Shown here piece after piece: positions 16,314-25,531 of a DNA stretch of 64,000 bases. The stretch's first letter is position 1. Every line of letters starts with the position of its first letter. The stretch is from UBA6115 sp050952935 (GTDB lineage Bacteria > Bacillota > Clostridia > Christensenellales > Aristaeellaceae). The notes beneath the pieces are model-generated. The model worked only from the letters and a program-made list of their open reading frames with translations. It ran no database searches and was not told the origin of the DNA. Where the stretch lies: positions 186,001-250,000 of the forward strand of contig JBMNLS010000001.1 of the NCBI GenBank assembly GCA_050952935.1, given 5' to 3'. A program made the position numbers and the translations under genes.

Positions 16314-17342
16314 ATGAAAAATGGCTTCACATCTCGCCTGCCCGCCTGGCTCAAGCGCTGGGAATGGATTTTGGTGGCGCTGACCCTGATCGTTTACCTG
16401 GTCTTCTCCCGCCTGCAGCCGGATAACTACACGCTGCCCAAGCTCCTCAACCAAACCCGGGTGTACATGGTGGATGTAGGCTTTATGGCCCTGGGCATGC
16501 TGATGGTGCTGATCCTGGGCGACATTGATATTTCTGTTGCCGCCACAGCGGCGCTGTCCGCCACGGTGATGGCGGTTACCTACAATGAAGGCGGTGGCAT
16601 CCCCTTTGGGGCGGCCATTGTATTGATGCTTGCAACAGGGGTTGTCTGCGGGTTTATCAATGGGCTTTTGGTCACCCGCTTCAAAGAGCTGTTTCCCATG
16701 ATCATCACCCTTTCCACCCAAACGCTTTACCGTGGCATCGCCTACATCATCCTCAAAGACCAGTCCGCCGGTCGTTTTCCCGCCTGGTTTGGGAAGTCCC
16801 TGGGCTATGGCGCTGTGGATATCCTGGGGATGCAGGTCCCCATCATGCTGCTGTGCTTCCTGGCCGTGCTGCCGTTTTACTATGTATGGCTGCACAAAAC
16901 AGCCTCCGGCAGGCGGATATTCGCCGCCGGAACCAACTTGGTGGCCTCCCGCTATTCAGGCGTGCAGACCGACCGGATCAAACTGATGGCCTTCACCTTA
17001 AACGGGCTGATGGCCGCCATTGGGGGCTTCTTCCTGGTTTCCCGCACCGGCTCCGTCAAATACACCATCGCCACCGGCTTTGAGATGCAGGCCATCGCCA
17101 TCGCCATCCTGGGGGGTGCCTCCACCTCAGGGGGACGCGGCAGTGTGGTGGGGCTGCTGCTGGCCCTCATCCTGATGACCGGGCTTAAAAACGGCCTGAT
17201 GCTGGTGTATAACGACGCCTTCATCCTGAACCTGTCCATTGGGCTGCTTCTGATCCTCATTGTCCTTGTGCCCAACATCGCCGGGGACTTCCGCCGCCGC
17301 AGCGCCCTCAAGCGCCAGCGACTAAGCCTTCACAAGGCATGA
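16314..17342 (+). CDS. Rhamnose ABC transporter permease 2
   Basis: 342 residues, second CUT2 permease (RhaQ-like), with LGDIDISVAATAALSATVM, AILGGASTSGGRGS and multiple membrane helices. Of the two ATGs, 16314 is preferred because AGGAGG is 8 nt away; ATG 16308 is only 2 nt from it. It overlaps or abuts the first permease gene, so the two are translationally coupled. Confidence 0.93.
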   Translation: MKNGFTSRLPAWLKRWEWILVALTLIVYLVFSRLQPDNYTLPKLLNQTRVYMVDVGFMALGMLMVLILGDIDISVAATAALSATVMAVTYNEGGGIPFGAAIVLMLATGVVCGFINGLLVTRFKELFPMIITLSTQTLYRGIAYIILKDQSAGRFPAWFGKSLGYGAVDILGMQVPIMLLCFLAVLPFYYVWLHKTASGRRIFAAGTNLVASRYSGVQTDRIKLMAFTLNGLMAAIGGFFLVSRTGSVKYTIATGFEMQAIAIAILGGASTSGGRGSVVGLLLALILMTGLKNGLMLVYNDAFILNLSIGLLLILIVLVPNIAGDFRRRSALKRQRLSLHKA

Positions 17343-17393
17343 ACCGACTACCGGCAGGCGAAAGCCCGCTGAATATAAGAAAAGGAGACTGTT

Positions 17394-18401
17394 ATGAAAA
17401 GAGCACTATCCCTGATTCTGGCACTGATGATGACCCTGTCCCTCGCTTCCCTGGCCCTGGCAGAAAAGCCGATCAAAATCGGTGTCGTCTACAAGCAAAC
17501 CGGCAACCCTTTTTTTGAGGCGGGCGTGCGCGGCTTTGAAGAGGCGAAAGGCGAGCTGGGCTTTGAGTTCATCCACAACGGCCCCGCTGATTCCTCCAAC
17601 GAAGGCCAGATCCAGATCATTGAAGGCTATATCCAGCAGGGAGTGGACGCCATCGCCATCTCCGCCAACGACGCGGCGGGCGTGGTGAGCGTGCTGCAAA
17701 CAGCCATGGACCAGGGCATCAAGGTAATCTCCTGGGATTCCAAGGTGGAGCCCGATGGCCGCAACCTGAACATCGACCCCTCCGTGGCTGAGAACATCGG
17801 CCGCGTGCAGGTGGAAGAAATCGCCAAGCAGATCGGCGGGGAAGGCCAGATCGCCATCCTGTCCGCCGGCGCCACCATGGACAACCAGAACACCTGGATC
17901 AAGTACATGCAGGAGGAGCTGAAAAAGCCCGAGTATGAGAAGATCGAGCTGGTGACCATCGTATATGGCGATGACCTGACCGACAAATCCATCCAGGAGA
18001 TGCAGGGCCTGATCAACTCCTATCCGGACCTGAAGGGCGTTATCTCCCCCACCACGGTGGGCATCGCGGCGGCCGCGGTTGCGATCAAGGACAACGGCCT
18101 CTCCGGCAAGATCAAGCTGACCGGCCTGGGCCTGCCCAGTGAAATGGCCGAATACTTGAAGGACGGCACCTGCGAGGCCATGTTCCTGTGGAATCCCATT
18201 GACCTGGGTTACACCGCGGCCTATGCTTCTGTAGCCATGGTAAAGGGCGAGATCACAGGCGCTGCCGGTGAGAAATTCCTGGCCGGCCGTCTGGGTGAAA
18301 AGGAAATCATGGAAGCTGCTGACGGCGGCACTTTTACCCTGGTGGGCGATCCCTTCCGCTTTACGCCTGAAAACATCGACGACTGGAAAGACGTATATTA
18401 A
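17394..18401 (+). CDS. Rhamnose ABC transporter substrate-binding protein
   Basis: 335 residues, periplasmic-binding-protein type 1 (RhaS/RbsB-like). A signal peptide ending LASLALA is followed by the sugar-binding domain starting EKPIKIGVVYKQTGNPFF. IISANDAAGV-like and ISWDSK segments are typical of the family. There is no lipobox cysteine after the signal, which is unusual for a Gram-positive binding protein, so its anchoring is unexplained. It is followed by a strong hairpin, consistent with higher expression of the binding-protein end of the mRNA. Confidence 0.93.
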   Translation: MKRALSLILALMMTLSLASLALAEKPIKIGVVYKQTGNPFFEAGVRGFEEAKGELGFEFIHNGPADSSNEGQIQIIEGYIQQGVDAIAISANDAAGVVSVLQTAMDQGIKVISWDSKVEPDGRNLNIDPSVAENIGRVQVEEIAKQIGGEGQIAILSAGATMDNQNTWIKYMQEELKKPEYEKIELVTIVYGDDLTDKSIQEMQGLINSYPDLKGVISPTTVGIAAAAVAIKDNGLSGKIKLTGLGLPSEMAEYLKDGTCEAMFLWNPIDLGYTAAYASVAMVKGEITGAAGEKFLAGRLGEKEIMEAADGGTFTLVGDPFRFTPENIDDWKDVY

Positions 18402-18416
18402 TCATAGTAACTAAGC

Positions 18417-18448
18417 GTTCTGAGGGGCCGGCCTCGGCCCCTCAGAAC
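18417..18448 (+). terminator. Hairpin after the sugar-binding protein gene
   Basis: A perfect 14-bp stem (GTTCTGAGGGGCCG and complement) with a 4-nt loop and no T run. It probably stabilises the upstream mRNA or partly ends transcription, lowering expression of the enzymes downstream. Confidence 0.7.
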
Positions 18449-18467
18449 AGACAAAACGGAGGATGGC

Positions 18468-19508
18468 ATGGATCTTTTCACGCGATTTGCTGAGCTGCTG
18501 GCCGCGTTCAGCCGTTTTTCGCAGGCTTTGGGCGGGCGGGCTGACTATGTGCAGGGCGGCGGCGGCAATACCTCAATCAAGCTGGATGAGCGCCTCATGG
18601 CCGTTAAGGCCTCGGGTTTTCCGCTCAGGGACATCACGCCCCAAAACGCCTATGTGGTGCTGGACTATCAGGCGCTGCGCGCTTTTTATGAGGGCAATGA
18701 CGCCAGCGGCTTTGAGGATGTGGAGGCCGCGGGCTCTGCAGCGGCGCGTGAAGCGGTGACAGAAGTGGAAGGGCTCAAGCCCCTGCGCCCTTCGGTTGAG
18801 GCGGGCTTCCACGCGCTGCTGGATCGCTTTGTGGGGCATACCCACAGCGTCTATGCCAACCTGGCCGCCTGCTGCCGGGAAACAGAAGCCATTCTGAAGG
18901 AGGCGCTGGCAGGCGCTGACTATGGCTATGCCGTGGTGCCTTATGTGAACCCGGGCACCACCCTTACCTTCACCATCAGGGACATTCTGGCATCCGCCGG
19001 GCGGCCCCGGGTGCTGGTGATGCAAAACCACGGCGTGATTGTGCATGACGATGATGAAACCCGGTGCCTGGCCATGCATGAGGATATGAACCGCCGCCTG
19101 GCCAAGTATTTCTTCTTTGCGCCGGACGCTTTTCCCGCTTGCCGGGTGAAGGCGGCGGGGGAGGGCTTTGTGTCCGACACCCCCTGGCTGGCCCAGCGCC
19201 TGAAAGGCGACGCGTATCCCGACAGCCTGCTGCTGGACGCTCCCCTGTATCCCGACCAGATGGTGTTTTTCCAGGGGACTCTGGGGAAAACGGCGCTGAT
19301 CGACCGGGAGACGGGGCTTGTGCGTTACGCGCTGCCTGAGGCCAGCGCCCAGACCCTGGAGGAAACCCTGACGGCGGTGATTTTCATTATGGAGACCATT
19401 GCCGCCCGGGGCTATACGCTCCAAACCATGGGGGAAGCCGCCCAGTGGTTTATCGGCAGCTGGGAGAGTGAAAAATACCGCAAGAAACTTTCGGAGGGCA
19501 AAGCATGA
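18468..19508 (+). CDS. Class II aldolase, rhamnulose-1-phosphate aldolase (RhaE N-half type)
   Basis: 346 residues of the zinc class II aldolase/adducin fold. Motifs are GGGGNTSIKLD and VKASGFPLRD (phosphate site), zinc histidines in FVGHTHSVYAN, and QNHGVIVHDD. It resembles the aldolase half of the bifunctional RhaE enzymes (aldolase plus short-chain dehydrogenase), not the 274-residue E. coli RhaD. Here the SDR half is a separate gene (20980). It cleaves L-rhamnulose 1-phosphate to dihydroxyacetone phosphate and L-lactaldehyde. The stop overlaps the rhaB start. Confidence 0.88.
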   Translation: MDLFTRFAELLAAFSRFSQALGGRADYVQGGGGNTSIKLDERLMAVKASGFPLRDITPQNAYVVLDYQALRAFYEGNDASGFEDVEAAGSAAAREAVTEVEGLKPLRPSVEAGFHALLDRFVGHTHSVYANLAACCRETEAILKEALAGADYGYAVVPYVNPGTTLTFTIRDILASAGRPRVLVMQNHGVIVHDDDETRCLAMHEDMNRRLAKYFFFAPDAFPACRVKAAGEGFVSDTPWLAQRLKGDAYPDSLLLDAPLYPDQMVFFQGTLGKTALIDRETGLVRYALPEASAQTLEETLTAVIFIMETIAARGYTLQTMGEAAQWFIGSWESEKYRKKLSEGKA

Positions 19509-20983
19509 AGTATGTAGATTTGTTGGCGTTTGACCTGGGCGCTTCCAATGGGCGGGGCATGATCGGGCGCTTTGACGGGGAGAAGATCACGCTTGACAGG
19601 GTGAGCGGGTTTGAAAACAACTTCATCCCTCAGGGCGATCTGGGCTATTGGGATGTGCCCCACATCCTAAAAAACCTGAAGATCGCCTTCCAGCAGGCCA
19701 AGGCCCAAGGTTATGACCCGGCCTGCTTTGGAATTGATACCTGGGGGGTGGACTATGGGCTGCTGGATGGCCAGGGGGAGTTGATTGAAAATCCCCGCGC
19801 CTACCGCTGCGCCACCGATGAGGAGATGGAAGACGCCTGGAAGCTGATGGACAAAAGGGCCATGTTTGAGCGTACCGGCATCGCCGCTCTCAACTTCAAC
19901 ACCGTCTACCAGCTCTACAGAAGGGTGAGGGACAATGATGCGGCCCTGAAAAAGGCGGAAAAGGTATTGATGATGCCCGATCTTTTGGGGTATCATCTAA
20001 GTGGAGAGGCGGCCACCGAGTATACCATCGCTTCCACCTCGGGGCTGATGGATGTGCACACCCACACATGGAGCCCTGAAATCATGAAGGCGCTTGGCAT
20101 ACCGGAGACGCTTTTTACCCCCATCGACAGGGCAGGAACCCTGCGGGGGCACCTACGGGCCGACATCGCGGACAGCCTTGGGGTGTCCCGGGTGCCTTAT
20201 GCGGCGGTGGGCTGCCATGACACGGCCTCGGCGGTGGCGGCCATCCCGGGGGAGGGTAACTTTGCCTTCTGCTCCTCGGGCACCTGGTCGCTGTTTGGGG
20301 TGGAAACGGATGCCCCGGTGCTCAGCGACTTCGTGTACCACAGCAACTTCTCCAACGAGGGCACGGTGCAAGGGGGCTTCAGGCCGCTGAAGAACATCAT
20401 GGGCCTGTGGCTGATTCAGGAATGCCGCCGGGTGTGGACACAAGAGGTGGGTGTGAAATACTCCTGGCCCGAGATCCAGGCCATGGCAAGGGTCACCCCG
20501 CCCCTTCAGAGCATTGTGGATCCGGACGAGCCCCGCTTCTTCACCGCTGGCGACATGCCCGCCAAAATCCAGGCTTACTGCCGGGAAACCGGGCAGAAAG
20601 TGCCTGAAACCATCGGCGAGATTTCCCGCACGGTGTATGAGAGCCTGGCGCTTAAATACCGCTGGGCGCTGGAGCGCCTGGGAGAGATCAGGGGACAGGC
20701 CATCGAGTCGCTCAACATTGTGGGCGGCGGTACCCAAAACCCGCTGTTAAACCAGATGGCGGCGGACGCCACCGGACTTCCCATCACAGTAGGCCCCATT
20801 GAGGGGGCGGCGCTTGGCAACACGCTGATGCAGGCCCAGGCCCTGGGGCTGATTAAAGACATCGGAGAGGCCAGGGCGGTGGTCAGAAACTCGGTTGAAA
20901 CCAGGCTTTATGAACCCAACACCACCCAGCAGTGGCTGGATGCTTATGAAAAACTCAAGCAGTTGATGGAGGCAGCGACATGA
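19505..20983 (+). CDS. rhaB: L-rhamnulokinase
   Basis: 492 residues, FGGY sugar-kinase family. It phosphorylates L-rhamnulose at O1. Hallmarks match E. coli RhaB: AFDLGASNGRGM at the N-terminus, FGIDTWGVDYGLLD, the YRCATDEEM region, GCHDTASAVAAIP, SSGTWSLFG, LKNIMGLWLIQECRR, and VGGGTQNPLLNQMAADA near residue 415. GGAGGG precedes the ATG, which overlaps the aldolase stop. The product goes to the aldolase encoded just upstream. Confidence 0.96.
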   Translation: MKYVDLLAFDLGASNGRGMIGRFDGEKITLDRVSGFENNFIPQGDLGYWDVPHILKNLKIAFQQAKAQGYDPACFGIDTWGVDYGLLDGQGELIENPRAYRCATDEEMEDAWKLMDKRAMFERTGIAALNFNTVYQLYRRVRDNDAALKKAEKVLMMPDLLGYHLSGEAATEYTIASTSGLMDVHTHTWSPEIMKALGIPETLFTPIDRAGTLRGHLRADIADSLGVSRVPYAAVGCHDTASAVAAIPGEGNFAFCSSGTWSLFGVETDAPVLSDFVYHSNFSNEGTVQGGFRPLKNIMGLWLIQECRRVWTQEVGVKYSWPEIQAMARVTPPLQSIVDPDEPRFFTAGDMPAKIQAYCRETGQKVPETIGEISRTVYESLALKYRWALERLGEIRGQAIESLNIVGGGTQNPLLNQMAADATGLPITVGPIEGAALGNTLMQAQALGLIKDIGEARAVVRNSVETRLYEPNTTQQWLDAYEKLKQLMEAAT

Positions 20984-21858
20984 TTGATTTATCTTCCACC
21001 CTGGTTTTAGCCAAAAAACATGTATCCGACAGGCTTCCCGCGGCCCCTGGCCGGCTTTCCGGCAAGGTGTCCGTTGTGACTGGCTCAGCCCAGGGCTTTG
21101 GCCTGGGCATCGCCCAGGAGCTTTATCAGGAAGGCGCTTTTGTGGTCATCGCCGACCTGAATGAGCCGGCCGCTCGGCAGGTGGCTGAAAGCCTGGGCGA
21201 GCGGGCGATGGCGGTTAAGGTCGATGTGGCCAGCGAAGAGAGCGTGGCCAATATGGTGGTAACAACCGTGGAGCGTTTCCGGGGGCTTGACCTGTTCATC
21301 TCCAACGCCGGGGTGCTGAAGGCCGGCAGCCTGGAGGAGATGAATAAAAAGGACTTTGAGTTTGTGACCGCCGTCAACTACACCGCCTTTTTTACCTGTG
21401 TAAAATACGCCAGCCTGGTGATGAAAGCCCAGTTTGAGGCGGACAGCTCCTGGACGGGAGACATCATCACCATCAACAGCAAATCCGGCCTGGTGGGCAG
21501 CAACAAAAACTTCGCCTACGCCGGCGGCAAGTTCGGCGCCATTGGCCTCACCCAGTCCTTTGCCATGGAGCTGGCCCCTTACAACATCAAGGTCAACGCC
21601 ATCTGCCCCGGCAACTACTATGACGGTCCCCTGTGGAGCGATCCTGTGCGTGGGCTGTTTGTGCAATACCTGAACGCCGGCAAGGTGCCGGGCGCCAAGA
21701 CCCTGGAGGATGTGAAGGAATTCTATATGTCCAAGTCCCTCATCAAGCGGGGCTGTATGCCGCTGGATGTGGCCCGGGCCATCTTCTATGCGGTGGAGCA
21801 GGAATATGAGACCGGCCAGGCCATCCCGGTCACCGGAGGGCAGGTGATGCTCAGTTGA
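20980..21858 (+). CDS. Short-chain dehydrogenase (RhaE C-half type, probable lactaldehyde dehydrogenase)
   Basis: 292 residues with a classical SDR Rossmann fold. The nucleotide loop is TGSAQGFGLG, the NAG motif is SNAGVL, and the catalytic Ser and Tyr-Lys are in INSKSG and YAGGK. It resembles the SDR domain fused to the aldolase in RhaE proteins, which has been linked to oxidation of L-lactaldehyde. Here it is a free-standing protein two genes from the aldolase. It overlaps rhaB by 4 bp. Sugar-alcohol phosphate oxidation is an alternative role. Confidence 0.85.
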   Translation: MIDLSSTLVLAKKHVSDRLPAAPGRLSGKVSVVTGSAQGFGLGIAQELYQEGAFVVIADLNEPAARQVAESLGERAMAVKVDVASEESVANMVVTTVERFRGLDLFISNAGVLKAGSLEEMNKKDFEFVTAVNYTAFFTCVKYASLVMKAQFEADSSWTGDIITINSKSGLVGSNKNFAYAGGKFGAIGLTQSFAMELAPYNIKVNAICPGNYYDGPLWSDPVRGLFVQYLNAGKVPGAKTLEDVKEFYMSKSLIKRGCMPLDVARAIFYAVEQEYETGQAIPVTGGQVMLS

Positions 21859-22931
21859 TGGATGAGAAGATTTTAGCGAGGCTTAACGCACCCACCAAAG
21901 AGGAGCGCCTCAGCAACCTGCGCGCAATCGCGGAAACGGCTGATTTTCTGCCGATGAACCCGCGCTTTATCAACAACCATATCCACACCTTCTATTCGTT
22001 CTCGCCCTATTCGCCCACCGCCGCCGTGTACGCTGCCCGCAGTGAGGGCCTTTGCACCGCCGGCATTGTGGATCATGATTCCATGGGCGGGGCGGAGGAA
22101 TTTATCGAGGCGGGGAAGATCATAGATCTCCCTGTCACCATCGGCGTTGAGGGCCGGGTGTCCATGGCGGGCACGCCCTTTGAGCATCTGCGCACCAACA
22201 ACCCCGATCAGGTGGGCGTTTCCTACATGGTGCTCCACGCCGTGCCCCACCGGAACATCCCCAAAGTGCAGGCTTATTTCGCTCCGCTCAGGGAGGCCAG
22301 GAACCGCCGCAACCGGCAGATGACCAAAGAGATCAGCCGCCTTTCCGGCTTTGATTTGGACTTTGACCGGGATGTGCTGCCGCTGTCCATGTTTCATGAG
22401 GGTGGCGGCGTCACCGAGCGCCACCTGATGCAGGCCCTGGCCCGCAAGGAGGACCCCGGCCGGGATATGCTCAGCGAGTTTGACCGCATCGGCGTGCTGA
22501 AAAAGGACTTTATCCCCAAGGTTTATATAGACGCCACAGACGAATGTCCCGGCCTTGCCGATTTTGTGGCCTTCGCCAAGGAGGTGGACGGCATCCTGGC
22601 CTATGCCTATCTGGGGGATGTGACGGTCTCCGTCACCGGCGACAAAAAGGCCCAGGCCTTTGAAGACGCCCATCTGGACTTGCTTTTTGAAACCCTGAAC
22701 CAATATGGCATTGGCGCTGTCACCTACATGCCCACCCGCAACAGCGATGAGCAATTGAACCGGCTCCGGGCGCTTTGTGACCGCTACAATATGATGCAAA
22801 TCTCCGGGGAGGACATCAACTCCCCCCGGCAGCGCTTCGTCATTGAAAAGATGAAAGAGGAGCGCTTCACCAACCTGATCGACAGCACCTGGAACCTGAT
22901 TAAACACGAAAATGGAGGAATGATTGAATGA
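21858..22931 (+). CDS. PHP-domain metal-dependent hydrolase
   Basis: 357 residues. The PHP motifs are visible: NNHIHTFYSFSPYSP (motif I), GIVDHDSMGGAEEF (motif II), a central VGVSYMVLHAVPHRN region, and late acidic and histidine positions around YAYLGDVTV. PHP proteins are phosphoesterases with two or three metals. ATG 21858 follows TTG; it overlaps the SDR stop by one base. A PHP protein is not a known step of rhamnose breakdown. It may hydrolyse a damaged or dead-end sugar phosphate. The substrate cannot be read from the sequence. Confidence 0.85.
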   Translation: MDEKILARLNAPTKEERLSNLRAIAETADFLPMNPRFINNHIHTFYSFSPYSPTAAVYAARSEGLCTAGIVDHDSMGGAEEFIEAGKIIDLPVTIGVEGRVSMAGTPFEHLRTNNPDQVGVSYMVLHAVPHRNIPKVQAYFAPLREARNRRNRQMTKEISRLSGFDLDFDRDVLPLSMFHEGGGVTERHLMQALARKEDPGRDMLSEFDRIGVLKKDFIPKVYIDATDECPGLADFVAFAKEVDGILAYAYLGDVTVSVTGDKKAQAFEDAHLDLLFETLNQYGIGAVTYMPTRNSDEQLNRLRALCDRYNMMQISGEDINSPRQRFVIEKMKEERFTNLIDSTWNLIKHENGGMIE

Positions 22932-24196
22932 GAACCAAAGCCGTCCGTCTGTATGGCAAGCAGGATCTGCGCCTGGAGGAGTTTGACCTCTCCCCGATGA
23001 CCGATGACTCCGTCATCTGTGAGGTGGTGGCCGATTCCCTGTGCATGAGCAGCTACAAGGCCGCCGTCCTGGGGGCCGACCACGCCCGTGTGCCCGATGA
23101 TGTGGCCACCAACCCCACCATCATCGGCCATGAGTTTTGCGGCCGCGTTGTCAAAGTCGGCAAAAACTGGGAGCATAAGTTTAAGCCCGGTGATGGCTAT
23201 GTGATCCAGCCCGCCCACTCCTATGAGGGCTCCATGCTGGCGCCCGGCTATTCCTACCGGGACTGTGGCGGCAACGCCACCTATGTGTCCATCCCCATTG
23301 AAACATTGAAAATGGACTGCCTAATCCCCTACAATTCCGATGTGTATTTCCTGGGCGCGCTGGCCGAGCCTTACAGCTGCGTTATCGCCACCTTCCACGC
23401 CATGTACCACACCCGGGACGGGGAATACGTCCATGACATGGGCATTGTGGAGGGCGGCAACCTGGCCATGCTGGCTTCTGTAGGCCCCATGGGCCTGGCC
23501 GCCATCGACTATGCCCTCAACTGCGACCGGAAGCCCGGCCTCATGGTGGTGACCGATATCGACGAGGACAGGCTCCAGCGCGCCGCCTCCATCTTCACGG
23601 TGGAGTATGCCAAAAAGCAGGGGATTGAGCTGCACTATGTGAACACCAAAAACATGGCCGACCCTGTCAAGGAGCTGCGCGCCCTCACCAAGGATGACCA
23701 TGGCTTTGACGATGTGATCTGTTTTGCCCCGGTGAAGCCGGTGGTGGAGCAGGGTGACCAGATCCTGGCGGTGGACGGATGCTTCAACTTCTTTGCCGGC
23801 CCCGCTGACCTCCAGTTCTCAGCCCTCATGAACTTCTACAACGTCCACTACAAGCGCACCCATGTCTGCGCCACCTCCCACGGCAACCTGGACGACATGA
23901 AGGAAGCCATCAGGATGATGAACGAGGGCAAGCTGAACCCCGCGGCCCTGGTCACCCATATCGGAGGCCTTGACTGCGTGGCGGAAACCACCCTGAATTT
24001 GCCCAAGCTCCCCGGCGCTAAAAAGCTGGTGTATTCCCACATCAGCCTGCCGCTGACAGCCATCAGCGAGTTTGAGGAAAAGGGCAAGACCGACCCGCTG
24101 TTTAAGGAGCTGGATGAGATTGTCAAGGCCAACAACGGGCTTTGGTGCGGCGAGGCGGAAAAGCTCCTCCTCAGCCGGGCGAAACCCATTCAATAA
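22928..24196 (+). CDS. Zinc-type alcohol dehydrogenase, sorbose-1-phosphate reductase-like
   Basis: 422 residues, medium-chain dehydrogenase fold. The N-terminal GroES-like domain has the catalytic-zinc GHEFCGRVVKVG motif and SLCMSSYKAA in place of the usual Cys-Gly-Thr/Ser-Asp start. The Rossmann loop is ASVGPMGLAAIDYAL near residue 180. Overall length and order look like L-sorbose-1-phosphate reductases. The role in the rhamnose operon could be reduction of lactaldehyde or of a ketose phosphate. It starts in the PHP stop (ATGA) with GGAGG upstream and is followed by the palindrome at 24208-24232. Confidence 0.8.
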   Translation: MRTKAVRLYGKQDLRLEEFDLSPMTDDSVICEVVADSLCMSSYKAAVLGADHARVPDDVATNPTIIGHEFCGRVVKVGKNWEHKFKPGDGYVIQPAHSYEGSMLAPGYSYRDCGGNATYVSIPIETLKMDCLIPYNSDVYFLGALAEPYSCVIATFHAMYHTRDGEYVHDMGIVEGGNLAMLASVGPMGLAAIDYALNCDRKPGLMVVTDIDEDRLQRAASIFTVEYAKKQGIELHYVNTKNMADPVKELRALTKDDHGFDDVICFAPVKPVVEQGDQILAVDGCFNFFAGPADLQFSALMNFYNVHYKRTHVCATSHGNLDDMKEAIRMMNEGKLNPAALVTHIGGLDCVAETTLNLPKLPGAKKLVYSHISLPLTAISEFEEKGKTDPLFKELDEIVKANNGLWCGEAEKLLLSRAKPIQ

Positions 24197-24207
24197 GCGT
24201 CTGTACC

Positions 24208-24232
24208 GGGGGCTTTCAATTTGAAAGCCCCC
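24208..24232 (+). terminator. Hairpin ending the rhamnose operon
   Basis: A perfect 12-bp stem (GGGGGCTTTCAA / TTGAAAGCCCCC) around one base. No strong T run follows, so read-through into the E2 gene 40 bp on is likely. Confidence 0.65.
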
Positions 24233-24273
24233 TTAACAAGTCAAGATTTAGATGGAAGGAAGGAAAAAGGCAC

Positions 24274-25518
24274 ATGGCACATCCGATTGTTTTGCCCCGA
24301 CAGGGTCAATCCGTAGAAAGCTGCATCATCACCCAATGGAACAAGCAGGTGGGCGATCAGGTGAAAGCTGGCGACCTGCTGTTCAGCTACGAGACAGACA
24401 AGGCCAGTTTTGAGGAGGTCGCCAAGGAGGACGGCACCCTGCTGGCTATCTTTTTTGAGGCGGACGACGATGTGCCCGTGCTCACCACCGTGGGTGTCAT
24501 CGGGGAGCCGGGGGAGGATTTCTCCGGCCTGAAGCCTGATGGCGCGGCGGAAGCCGCGGCCCCCGCGGCCGCGCCGGAAAAAGCCGCGGAAGCCCCTGCG
24601 GCCCCTGCCCAGGCGTCTGCCGCCCCGGCTGCTGCGGCGCTGTCCACCGGCGTATCCCCCAGGGCCCGCGCCACCGCCGCCCGACTTGGCATCGATCCGG
24701 CGGCTGCCCAGGGCACCGGTCCCTATGGCCGGGTGATCGAGCGGGATATTTTCGCCGCCAGGGATCAGGCTCCGGCGCCCCAGGAGGCGGCCGCCGCCCC
24801 TGCCATCGCAGAGGTTGGCCAGATGGCTTATGAGGAGGTCAAGCTGTCCAAGGTGCGCAAGGTGATCGCCAAGACCATGCACGACAGCCTCTCCCAGATG
24901 GCCCAGCTCACCCACCACACCTCCTTTGACGCCACACAGATGCTGGCCCTCCGGGCCCAGTTCAAGGCGGCGCCTGAGGAGATGGGCCTGAATCGCATTA
25001 CCATCAACGACATGATCCTCTTTGCCGTTTCCCGGGTGCTCAAGCGCCATCCGGATTTGAACGCCCACTACATGGGCGAAACCATGCGCAAGTTTACCCA
25101 TGTGCACCTGGGCATCGCCGTGGATACGCCCCGGGGCCTGCTGGTTCCCACCCTCTTTGACGCGGATACCAAGTCCCTGGCGCAGATTTCCCGGGAAGCC
25201 AAGCAGCTGGGCAGCGATGCCCAAAGCGGCAGCATCAACCCGGACATCCTCAGCGCCGGCAGCTTCACCGTGACAAACCTGGGCGCCCTGGGCATTGAGT
25301 CATTTACCCCCATCATCAACCCGCCCCAGACCGGCATCCTGGGGGTTAACTGCTCTGTCAACCGCGTGCGGGTGGTGGACGGCCAGGTGAAGGCCTATCC
25401 GGCCATGGGCCTCTCCCTCACCTACGATCACCGGGCTGTGGACGGCGCGCCTGCCTCCCGCTTCCTGAAAGATCTGGTGGCATCGCTTGAAAACATCGGC
25501 ATTCTGATGGCGGACTGA
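24274..25518 (+). CDS. 2-oxo acid dehydrogenase E2 (dihydrolipoyl acyltransferase)
   Basis: 414 residues. One N-terminal lipoyl domain has the lipoylated Lys in YETDKASFEE (about residue 44). An Ala/Pro-rich linker follows, then a peripheral subunit-binding domain (SPRARATAARLGIDPAAAQGTGPYGRV) and the catalytic acyltransferase domain ending with YDHRAVDGAPASRF, which holds the active-site HxxxDG. The ATG at 24274 follows AAGGAAGG; the longer ORF overlaps the hairpin. It forms the core of the complex with the E3 and E1 genes downstream. The linker length and single lipoyl domain fit pyruvate, acetoin or branched-chain complexes, so the acyl group is uncertain. Confidence 0.93.
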   Translation: MAHPIVLPRQGQSVESCIITQWNKQVGDQVKAGDLLFSYETDKASFEEVAKEDGTLLAIFFEADDDVPVLTTVGVIGEPGEDFSGLKPDGAAEAAAPAAAPEKAAEAPAAPAQASAAPAAAALSTGVSPRARATAARLGIDPAAAQGTGPYGRVIERDIFAARDQAPAPQEAAAAPAIAEVGQMAYEEVKLSKVRKVIAKTMHDSLSQMAQLTHHTSFDATQMLALRAQFKAAPEEMGLNRITINDMILFAVSRVLKRHPDLNAHYMGETMRKFTHVHLGIAVDTPRGLLVPTLFDADTKSLAQISREAKQLGSDAQSGSINPDILSAGSFTVTNLGALGIESFTPIINPPQTGILGVNCSVNRVRVVDGQVKAYPAMGLSLTYDHRAVDGAPASRFLKDLVASLENIGILMAD

Positions 25519-25531
25519 AAGGAGGAATAGG

